Shown here: positions 5,781 to 11,348 of the stretch, in pieces | Position numbering within the stretch: the first letter of the stretch is position 1 | Layout of the letters: every line of letters begins with the position of its first letter | Source of the DNA: Planctomycetaceae bacterium | GTDB lineage: Bacteria > Planctomycetota > Planctomycetia > Pirellulales > Thermoguttaceae | DNA length: 12,224 nt | Direction of reading: 5' to 3' | NCBI GenBank assembly: GCA_031278315.1 | Contig: JAITKS010000383.1 | Coordinates: 1-12,224, forward strand | Notes under the pieces: model-generated | Database searches by the model: none | Told to the model about the DNA's origin: nothing | What the model saw: only the letters and a program-made list of their open reading frames with translations | Translations under genes and position numbers: made by a program

Positions 5781-7001
5781 ATGCTGTCACAATCCTTGTT
5801 TATTCTCGGTATTTTGATAATTATCATATCATTGATAATTTCAATTCGTAAGCGGTTTAAGATGGAATCCGAGCGTAAGAAAAAATTATACGCCGATATC
5901 GCCGCCGCTGACAAAGAAAAAAACAACGAACTCATCCAGAAAGGCGAAGACCCGAAAAAAAAACCCGGAACTTTTGACATATCACCGCGCATTCCTATCG
6001 AACCGGTACGTGAAAAATTATCTAGTGTGCTTACACAAGGACAAATCGCAAAATGGGAAGCTGAAATGTTCAAACTAGGACGCCAAATTATCGGACAAAT
6101 AGATTCAAAAATGATCGCTATCGAAACATTGACTCTCGAAGCAAATCGTACCGCAAATCGACTCGAATTACTTATCGAACATTTTGAAAAAATTGTAAAT
6201 AAATTTGAAAATAATCGAAAAGATAATTCTGAATTTGCAGAGAAAAATAATGTCCAAAACAAAGTCAGAAATAACGCTGCCGAGAACATAATAGAAGTTA
6301 TTACACCTGAATCTACTAACGAATCAGTAATATCAGCAAATGACGATTTACGAAAAAATTTCGATACGAAAACTACAAATTTTAAGAATTACTTAAATGA
6401 ACTCGAATCTGAAATAAACGAATTTCAAGACAAAGTTGATGAGTTTGCCGGTGCTAAAGAAGTTACAATTTTGAAAGCTGTCGTTTCAGATAAAGAAAAA
6501 AATTTATCTGAACAATCTGTACCTGTTATAAATCGTGAAATTACGCCGCAAGAAAGAAAAACTCAAGAACTCGCCAATGCAGAAGAAATTAAAACTGTAT
6601 CAATTAAATCATTTTCAAATGATAATCCATTTACTTTGAGTTCGCCGCGATTACCCGGCGTTACTGAAAATATTGATAAAAATATTCGTACAAATTCTGC
6701 AAGTAATCGTCTCGACAATCAGCAGACAGGATTATCAATAGAGACATTGTTCAATGATCATTCCAATAATTCAAATCATTCAAATAATTCAAATAATTCA
6801 AATAATTTCAATAATTCAAATCGTATATCGCCGTTGTCTGGGGAGACCAATACGAATAACAACTCTGCCGATAATGCGAGTATTCCAAACCGTAAACAAA
6901 TTGAAATGCTTGCAAATTACGGATACAGCGTTAAAGAAATTGCACAAAACTTAAATATCAGTATCGGCGAAGTTGAACTAATATTGAATACAAAAAAATA
7001 G
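5781..7001 (+). CDS. Membrane-anchored coiled-coil protein with C-terminal HTH-like domain
   Basis: I do not recognise a named gene. The 406-residue protein starts with a membrane segment (LFILGILIIIISLIISI, 6-22) followed by a basic stretch (RKRF, 23-26), so the body should be cytoplasmic. Residues 89-145 (IAKWEAEMFKLGRQIIGQID onward) look alpha-helical with heptad character, and a second charged helical stretch covers about 185-225. A low-complexity SNN repeat occupies 328-347. The last 37 residues (RKQIEMLANYGYSVKEIAQN, then LNISIGEVELIL) resemble the DUF6115/DUF2802-type helix-turn-helix-like tail, in which GEVELIL is characteristic. It sits 65 bases upstream of scpA on the same strand, so a role linked to chromosome organisation or its membrane attachment is possible but unproven. 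Start is the ATG at 5781, which places the membrane segment at the very N terminus; there is no Shine-Dalgarno site. Confidence 0.75.
   Translation: MLSQSLFILGILIIIISLIISIRKRFKMESERKKKLYADIAAADKEKNNELIQKGEDPKKKPGTFDISPRIPIEPVREKLSSVLTQGQIAKWEAEMFKLGRQIIGQIDSKMIAIETLTLEANRTANRLELLIEHFEKIVNKFENNRKDNSEFAEKNNVQNKVRNNAAENIIEVITPESTNESVISANDDLRKNFDTKTTNFKNYLNELESEINEFQDKVDEFAGAKEVTILKAVVSDKEKNLSEQSVPVINREITPQERKTQELANAEEIKTVSIKSFSNDNPFTLSSPRLPGVTENIDKNIRTNSASNRLDNQQTGLSIETLFNDHSNNSNHSNNSNNSNNFNNSNRISPLSGETNTNNNSADNASIPNRKQIEMLANYGYSVKEIAQNLNISIGEVELILNTKK
6762..6821 (+). repeat. In-frame 9-base tandem repeat encoding Ser-Asn-Asn
   Basis: About six imperfect copies of the 9-base unit AATAATTCA encode residues 328-347 (SNNSNHSNNSNNSNNFNNSN) of the membrane-anchored protein. 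The unit length is a multiple of three, so copy-number change would lengthen or shorten the linker before the C-terminal domain without shifting the frame. The flanks (to about residue 361) remain Asn-rich. Confidence 0.85.
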
Positions 7002-7008
7002 ATATTTC

Positions 7009-7026
7009 GTAATATATCAGTAAAAT
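7009..7026 (+). repeat. Solo copy of the 18-base dispersed motif
   Basis: GTAATATATCAGTAAAAT, two mismatches from consensus, begins eight bases after the stop of the membrane-anchored protein and ends 40 bases before scpA. It has no inward partner. It may separate the two genes or mark an element that has lost its other end. Confidence 0.6.
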
Positions 7027-7066
7027 TTTTGAAGTTTACTTTTTTATCACCTAACTATATTCGACA

Positions 7067-7822
7067 ATGTTTAACATTAAGTTACCAATTTTTCAAGGGC
7101 CGATAGATTTATTAATTTATCTTATCCGCAAGAATGAACTCGATATTTTGAATGTCCGAATTGCATCAATAATGGAGCAGTATCTTGAGTATATTTCGGT
7201 TTTGGAGCAAATCGATGTTAATATAGCGATAGAATTTTTATCTTTTGCGAGTGTACTTATCGAGATGAAATCATTTGCGGTATTGCCGCGTGAAGAGAGC
7301 GTAGAAGAAGAATTTGACGATCCGCGTAAAGCACTGGTTGAGCAATTGTTGGAATATAAGAAATTTTGCGATGCTGCGAATAGTCTTGAGTTGCGCAGTG
7401 AGCGTTGGCAGCTTCGATTTCCGCGAATCGCTAATGATCTCCCGCCGCGTCCGCGCAATATGATAGAAGAGCCGATTAAAGAAGTCGAATTGTGGGATAT
7501 TGTAAGTGCTTTCGGTAGAATTTTAAGAGAAAATTCACCGCAAATTAAACATGAAATTATCTACGATGACACACCTATTTCAACTTGGATGCAGCGTATT
7601 CATCAACGTTTGCGAAATGAAGAACGCGTACCGTTTAGGCAATTATTAACTGCCGGACAACATAAAACAGGTTTGATTGGAATTTTTTTAGCATCGCTTG
7701 AATTAGCACGTCATGAATTTGCGTACATTTATCAAGATTACAAATTCGGCGAAATTGAACTTGCGAATCGTAACGGCAACAAGTCTCTTGATTTTGCCAA
7801 TCTCAACTATGCCGCAACGTGA
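7067..7822 (+). CDS. scpA: Segregation and condensation protein A (kleisin)
   Basis: ScpA is the kleisin subunit that bridges the Smc heads and binds ScpB in the bacterial condensin complex, needed for chromosome compaction and segregation. The 251-residue protein begins with the family's N-terminal signature: FQGPIDLLIYLIRKNELDI (9-27), DVNIAIEFLSFASVLIEMKS (50-69) and the LP plus acidic linker after it. It continues with the KALVEQLLEYKKF helix (88-100). The C-terminal winged-helix portion includes GLIGIFLASLELARH (202-216), followed by FGEIEL (227-232). Length is normal. The start is ATG at 7067, giving the conserved MFxIKLPxFQGP beginning; no Shine-Dalgarno is present. scpB is not adjacent, unlike in many bacteria. 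Its last 20 bases overlap the 3' end of the convergent prenyl synthase gene. Confidence 0.92.
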   Translation: MFNIKLPIFQGPIDLLIYLIRKNELDILNVRIASIMEQYLEYISVLEQIDVNIAIEFLSFASVLIEMKSFAVLPREESVEEEFDDPRKALVEQLLEYKKFCDAANSLELRSERWQLRFPRIANDLPPRPRNMIEEPIKEVELWDIVSAFGRILRENSPQIKHEIIYDDTPISTWMQRIHQRLRNEERVPFRQLLTAGQHKTGLIGIFLASLELARHEFAYIYQDYKFGEIELANRNGNKSLDFANLNYAAT

Positions 7823-8825
7823 TATATCGTGCAATTGCAATCAGTCCTTTAATTGCATGAGTATTACCCGAAGGAAAATTTGCAATCGATTTAATTGCAC
7901 GTTCTACAATTGATTCTGCTTTTTGTTGAATTTCGCGAATTACGCCGGAACGGCAAATACGATTCACAATCAATTCAGCTTTTTTGTTACTGATATTATA
8001 AGTTGTATTGTTCGAGAATTTACTGTTACAACTGCGATTACATTTTAGCATCATCAATATTTCATCTGATTCTTTTTTCGGAGCTTTTTGTAGATAGCGA
8101 ATTAGCGGTGCTGTCGGTTTACGGTTTATAATATCGGTGTGTAGTGTTTTTCCGGTCATATTTGTTTGTTCGGTGAAATCGAGGATGTCGTCAATCATTT
8201 GAAAAGCGATACCGAGTTGATGTCCGAAGTTGTTGAAAATTTCAGTAATTTCGGGCGAGGCACCCGCATAGTGTGCACCGAGTTCTGTACAGCAAGCGAG
8301 AAACGGAGATGTTTTTCGTGCAATAATTTTCATGTACTCTTTTTGTGAAATTTTGAAATTCCCAATTGTTCCGATTTGTAATAATTCGCCTTCGCAAGTT
8401 TGACGGCATGCGATTGTTATTCGTTTGAATCCGTAAATGTCATCGGCGTTGGTAAGCAGTTCCATTGCTTTGGTGAGTAGAATATCACCGGCGAGAACGG
8501 CAACATGAGAATCCCATTTGAAATTTATTGTTGTAAGATGCCGCCGCATAAATGCACCATCGAGAATATCGTCGTGAATTAAAGTTGCGGTATGAATCAA
8601 TTCAATTGCGGCTGCGATACGAATATGATTTTCTGTTATCGTCCCGATTCCGCGCGCTGTCAAAAAAAGAAGTGCCGGACGCAAGCGTTTACCGCTAAGT
8701 TGCAATCCATAACGTACAACATCATCAACAAACGGATCAACTTTTGAAATAAGTTTAGACGCCATTTGATCAAAAGCTGCGAGGTCTTCCGAAATAATAT
8801 TATAAGCATCTTTCACGTCTTGCAT
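7803..8825 (-). CDS. Trans polyprenyl diphosphate synthase, probably long-chain
   Basis: The enzyme adds isopentenyl diphosphate units to an allylic diphosphate to build an all-trans chain, such as the side chain of a respiratory quinone. The 340-residue sequence has GKRLRPALL (45-53), the first Asp-rich motif HDDILD (84-89) in the context LIHTATLIHDDILD with MRR after it, GEL (146-148), KTSPFLACC (171-179), the second Asp-rich motif FQMIDDILDFTE (208-219) and GKTLHTD (225-231). Small residues at 79-81 before the first motif, as in IspB/HepT-type enzymes, suggest a long product; the exact length cannot be read. An Asn/Ser/Cys-rich stretch at about 262-280 looks like an insertion relative to typical family members. 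Start is ATG at 8825, no Shine-Dalgarno. The stop lies inside scpA, so the two genes overlap by 20 bases tail to tail. Confidence 0.9.
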   Translation of the reverse strand: MQDVKDAYNIISEDLAAFDQMASKLISKVDPFVDDVVRYGLQLSGKRLRPALLFLTARGIGTITENHIRIAAAIELIHTATLIHDDILDGAFMRRHLTTINFKWDSHVAVLAGDILLTKAMELLTNADDIYGFKRITIACRQTCEGELLQIGTIGNFKISQKEYMKIIARKTSPFLACCTELGAHYAGASPEITEIFNNFGHQLGIAFQMIDDILDFTEQTNMTGKTLHTDIINRKPTAPLIRYLQKAPKKESDEILMMLKCNRSCNSKFSNNTTYNISNKKAELIVNRICRSGVIREIQQKAESIVERAIKSIANFPSGNTHAIKGLIAIARYITLRHS

Positions 8826-8864
8826 CAGTCGAATAAACGTAAAGCGGTAATGGACAACAACTGC

Positions 8865-8878
8865 ATTAACTGGTTAAT
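8865..8878. promoter_or_regulatory. Dyad upstream of the prenyl synthase gene
   Basis: ATTAAC and GTTAAT form perfect six-base arms around a TG spacer, 40 bases before the prenyl synthase start codon. The position would suit an operator or leader signal. In such AT-rich DNA it may be chance. Confidence 0.22.
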
Positions 8879-9001
8879 TATTGAAATTTCTGAAATCTCA
8901 TTGAACCTATTAATCTGGCAAATTTCGTAATATATCAGTGGATTTGTGCAGTCATTGTTATATGGTAATTTTAAGGATTAATCAAAACAGCTCTAAAAGG
9001 A

Positions 9002-9104
9002 CGATTGGATATTGGATCAATAACAGCGGTTAGCGATTCGAATTTAGATTCGATATTAATTTCCGCATGCGGACTAACTGCTATACACTAACCAATAATA
9101 ATCG
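9002..9104 (+). other. Nested multi-stem fold, candidate structured RNA
   Basis: Complementary blocks nest correctly from outside in. CGATT (9002-9006) pairs with AATCG (9100-9104); TATTGG (9010-9015) with CCAATA (9092-9097); AGCGGTTAG (9025-9033) with CTAACTGCT (9074-9082, nine pairs including one G-U). Inside the last stem are two hairpins: CGAAT/ATTCG (9039-9043, 9048-9052, loop TTAG) and the palindrome TCCGCATGCGGA (9062-9073). The result is a long stem with internal loops ending in a three-way junction. A terminator follows 16 bases later on the plus strand, so a small plus-strand RNA is conceivable. It matches none of the RNA families whose signatures I know (tmRNA, RNase P, SRP, tRNA). 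As it lies within a MITE-like element it may instead be the element's internal palindromic DNA. Confidence 0.4.
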
Positions 9105-9119
9105 TATCTTTATTTCCTG

Positions 9120-9140
9120 CCGCCCTTTCATGGCGGTTTT
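9120..9140 (+). terminator. Hairpin terminator at the end of the structured segment
   Basis: CCGCC (9120-9124) pairs with GGCGG (9132-9136) around a seven-base loop, with a G-U pair extending the stem by one, followed directly by TTTT. The T-run is short. It would end any plus-strand transcript covering 9002-9104 before it reached etfA. Confidence 0.45.
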
Positions 9141-9220
9141 AATGAATACATGTTTAAAAACAAATACCGAAAATTTCAAGTAAGAATAGTTTAAAATTAT
9201 TCCGCTGATATATTACAAAA

Positions 9221-9250
9221 TTTTTGTCTGATTTGTTTTTGTCTGATTTG
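9221..9250 (+). repeat. Perfect 15-base tandem duplication
   Basis: TTTTTGTCTGATTTG occurs twice head to tail, at 9221-9235 and 9236-9250, immediately right of MITE-like element 2. It looks like a recent slippage duplication in noncoding DNA. Confidence 0.85.
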
Positions 9251-9960
9251 AGTTTTTTGTATTTGCGAATTTATGCTGTCTTGTCATAGTTAGATTACAA
9301 TCATTTCAAAATCATTTCGAGTTTAAAAAGTGCATATTAAGGAATCGAAATAATGTAATATCAGATATAACACAAATTTTTTAGATATGTTATTTTCGTA
9401 TTTTTCTTTTTTGTACATTTAATCGGACAATTACGCAGCAAATAATATTTTGTGTCCGGCAACTTTGTGTAATTAAATTGAATTTACAGTCTAAAATGAA
9501 TATTGTAATTGCGATAGTATAAAATTTAATTTTATTGTTAAGAACGTTATTACCGGATCACAGATTTTTGTCAAATTATCTCTTTGTCATTTGACATCAA
9601 GTAAATTGTAATATATCTGGTGTAATATTTGTTTTTCAACTTTTTGTACCAATTGTCACGGAGTGTTTGATAACTTTTTGTTTTATTATTGTTTTTTTGA
9701 TTTTACGCTTTTATTTTTGTTGTGATCTCTTGTCTTGGCACAGGTCAAATGATATACTTCGCCCGTTGTGTTGTTATTTTTTGATTCTTGTGTGTCTTGA
9801 TAATGCTTGATTATTTTAATTATTCTATAGAATCGAAATTTACATTAACATCAGATTTTACAATTTAAACGTTTCAATCAGAATTAAACACGAAAAAAAC
9901 ATAAAATCAAATTGTTTGTCTAAAATTCACGATTCAACACAACAAACACACAAACACACC

Positions 9961-9997
9961 AAAAACAAATGCAGACTTTTCAACTCGCCGGTCTGCA
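9961..9997 (-). terminator. Hairpin in the etfA leader, terminator-like on the minus strand
   Basis: TGCAGAC (9970-9976) pairs perfectly with GTCTGCA (9991-9997) around a 14-base loop. On the minus strand the stem is followed by TTTGTTTTT (plus-strand 9961-9969), a terminator arrangement that would stop antisense transcription coming from etfA. On the plus strand there is no T-run, so there it could only be a leader hairpin, 59 bases before the etfA start. Confidence 0.4.
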
Positions 9998-10056
9998 CGT
10001 GTTAATTTAATTTCAAGTGCGAATAATATTAGAGACATTTAACAAAACATTAAATA

Positions 10057-11106
10057 ATGATCGAAAAAAATGAATCTGGAGAAGTTTGGATTTATGCTGA
10101 AACTCAAGAAGGCGAATTACAAGAGCTTTCACTTGAACTTTGCGGTAAAGGCTGCGAATTAGCGAATAAAATCGGCGTTAAAACCGGTGCTGTACTAATC
10201 GGTGATAATATTGAACACGCCGCAATAAAATTATTTGAATATGGAATTGATAACGTTTATATTGTGGAAGATAAAAGATTGACTTACTTCCGAAGCAGTC
10301 CGTATTCGCATGTTGTTGTCAAGTTGATCAACAAGTATCGTCCTCAGATTGTTTTGTATGGTGCGAGTAATCTTGGCCGCGACCTTGCTCCTAGAGTTGC
10401 ATCGGCGGTACAAAGCGGATTAACGGCAGATTGTACTAATCTTGACATCTCGGATATAACAGAAAAAAACGGTACGGTTCATAAAAATTTACTCTTACAA
10501 ATCCGCCCTGCTTTTGGCGGAAATATCGTGGCGACAATTGTAAATTATGATAAATGGCCTCAAATGGCAACTGTCCGTGAAGGTGTTTTTTCTATGCCGA
10601 GTTTGGATTCAAAACGCAAAGGTAATATTATTCGTGAAATTTATATCAGTGAAAACGAAACGACAGAAACAGAAAAATTATTAGGACTGGACGCTGTCGA
10701 AGTAATCAGACGTGAAGTACAGAAACGTAAAATAAATCTCAAGAGTGCAAGAGTAATTGTTGCCGGCGGAGCTGGTGTAGGCAGTAAAGAAAATTTCGAT
10801 TTGCTATTTGAACTAGCAAATTTATTTAGCGGAGCTGTCGGGGCAAGCCGAGCCGCTGTCGATTTAGGATTTATTGACGCAGAACATCAAATCGGACAAA
10901 CCGGTTCAACTGTTCGGCCTTTGATTTATATCGCATGCGGAATTAGCGGAATGGTACAACATCGAGTTGGAATGGAAGGTTCTGCAAAAATTATAGCAAT
11001 AAACACTGACAGTTCGGCACCAATTTTTTCAATTGCACACTACGGAATTGTAGGTGATTTAAAACAAGTTATTCCATTGATGGTAAAAGCATTTCGTGAA
11101 CGTTAA
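10057..11106 (+). CDS. etfA: Electron transfer flavoprotein alpha subunit
   Basis: EtfA pairs with EtfB to carry electrons from acyl-CoA or similar dehydrogenases to a quinone reductase or, in anaerobes, to take part in flavin-based bifurcation. The 349-residue protein has the N-terminal alpha/beta domain (WIYAETQEGELQELSLELCG, 11-30; YGASNLGRDLAPRVASAV, 101-118; GLTADCTNLD, 121-130; WPQMATVREGVF, 167-178). It also has the FAD-binding C-terminal domain: VAGGAGVGSKENFDLL (235-250), GASRAAVDLGF (262-272), QIGQTG (278-283), CGISGMVQHRVGM (294-306), AINTD (314-318), APIFSIAHYGIVGDL (321-335). Length and motifs are normal for an intact protein. There is no extra ferredoxin domain. etfB is not next to it: upstream is gene-free and downstream is a convergent gene, whereas the two are usually adjacent. 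Start is ATG at 10057, without a Shine-Dalgarno site. Confidence 0.93.
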   Translation: MIEKNESGEVWIYAETQEGELQELSLELCGKGCELANKIGVKTGAVLIGDNIEHAAIKLFEYGIDNVYIVEDKRLTYFRSSPYSHVVVKLINKYRPQIVLYGASNLGRDLAPRVASAVQSGLTADCTNLDISDITEKNGTVHKNLLLQIRPAFGGNIVATIVNYDKWPQMATVREGVFSMPSLDSKRKGNIIREIYISENETTETEKLLGLDAVEVIRREVQKRKINLKSARVIVAGGAGVGSKENFDLLFELANLFSGAVGASRAAVDLGFIDAEHQIGQTGSTVRPLIYIACGISGMVQHRVGMEGSAKIIAINTDSSAPIFSIAHYGIVGDLKQVIPLMVKAFRER

Positions 11107-11167
11107 TAGACCTATTACACTTTAAAATTCGTTTTTTAGTAATATATCAGTGGAATATTTTTTTATT

Positions 11168-11202
11168 AACCACAGAGGACACAGAGAAATCAGAGAAATC
11201 AG
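11168..11202 (+). repeat. ACCACAGAGGACACAGAG-type intergenic repeat
   Basis: The stretch starting AACCACAGAGGACACAGAG and continuing with two AGAGAAATC-like units is of a style that recurs between genes in many bacterial genomes. It is not coding and has no hairpin of its own. It occupies the place in element 3 just inside the left end. Confidence 0.45.
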
Positions 11203-11256
11203 ATTTTGTAATTTTAGATTTTAAATTTAAGTGAATTACTAAAAAATATTTTAGCT

Positions 11257-11291
11257 GGCGGGAATGCAGGTGTCCCGCCTGCATCTTTTTT
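11257..11291 (+). terminator. Intrinsic terminator downstream of etfA
   Basis: GGCGGGA (11257-11263) pairs perfectly with TCCCGCC (11273-11279), followed by TGCATC and six T residues (11286-11291). An alternative nested stem GCAGG/CCTGC (11266-11270, 11277-11281) uses part of the same bases. It lies about 150 bases after the etfA stop and is the left arm of the 80-base palindrome 11258-11337. Confidence 0.6.
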
Positions 11292-11337
11292 GTACAAAAA
11301 ACGCCTAAAGATGCGGTCGAGACGACCGCATTCCCGC
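11258..11337. repeat. 80-base imperfect palindrome (bidirectional terminator repeat)
   Basis: The arms start and end with perfectly complementary GCGGGAATGC (11258-11267) and GCATTCCCGC (11328-11337) and remain related through GCATCTTT. Each arm also folds on itself. The centre is TTTTTTGTACAAAAAA, itself a palindrome. The same two arms, more diverged and in the opposite order, occur at 2929-3118 with a CACGAAA-type repeat between them. Confidence 0.75.
11296..11329 (-). terminator. Intrinsic terminator for the minus-strand membrane protein gene
   Basis: GCGGTCG (11313-11319) pairs perfectly with CGACCGC (11323-11329) around a three-base loop. On the minus strand it is followed by ATCTTTAGGCG and a run of six T residues (plus-strand 11296-11301). 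It lies 20 bases past the stop codon of the gene that ends at 11349. The minus-strand sequence closely matches the plus-strand terminator at 2936-2970. Confidence 0.6.
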
Positions 11338-11348
11338 AAAAAAATAAA

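Larger units (their letters stand above)
8927..9216. mobile_element. MITE-like element 2, structured, between divergent genes
   Basis: A plus-strand motif GTAATATATCAGTGGATT (8927-8944) and a minus-strand motif at 9199-9216 (GTAATATATCAGCGGAAT when reversed) face each other, each one mismatch or a Y-position variant from the consensus. The 290-bp segment has no reading frame. It holds a nested multi-stem fold (9002-9104), then a hairpin with a T-run (9120-9140). Both subterminal regions recur at 5270-5421. It lies about 100 bases upstream of the prenyl synthase start and far upstream of etfA. Mobility is inferred from the bounded, repeated structure. Confidence 0.55.
9217..10056. other. 840-bp gene-free region upstream of etfA
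   Basis: No reading frame of useful length is present on either strand. It contains a perfect 15-base tandem duplication (9221-9250) and a stem CGGACA/TGTCCG (9424-9429, 9453-9458). A diverged plus-strand copy of the 18-base motif lies at 9608-9625, and a 12-base palindrome ATTCTATAGAAT at 9822-9833. The plus strand is markedly T/G-rich from about 9630 to 9820 and A/C-rich from about 9840 to 9970, so composition flips around the palindrome. The etfA promoter must lie here, but I cannot identify it. Confidence 0.5.

Noticed and set aside
6762..6821. CRISPR-like or other regularly spaced repeat
   Set aside because: Units are 9 bases with no spacers and are translated in frame as SNN; no CRISPR-like repeat-spacer pattern occurs anywhere in the window.
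6754..6954. Plus-strand frame rich in repeated Ile-Ile-Gln within the membrane-anchored protein gene
   Set aside because: It is the second frame of the 9-base SNN repeat; the main frame has coherent domains on both sides.
9034..9052. T-arm-like sequence GATTCGAATTTAG suggesting a tRNA or tmRNA end
   Set aside because: No acceptor, D or anticodon arm can be formed around it and no CCA context exists. The bases are accounted for by the nested fold at 9002-9104.
9002..9140. 6S RNA or SRP RNA as the identity of the structured segment
   Set aside because: The long stem is shorter than 6S, no large central bubble flanked by long stems is evident, and the conserved SRP GGAAG/AGCA loop is absent.
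8826..10056. Replication origin in the 1.23-kb gap
   Set aside because: No cluster of DnaA boxes (TTATCCACA-like) and no dnaA, dnaN or parAB neighbour. Composition bias alone is not enough.
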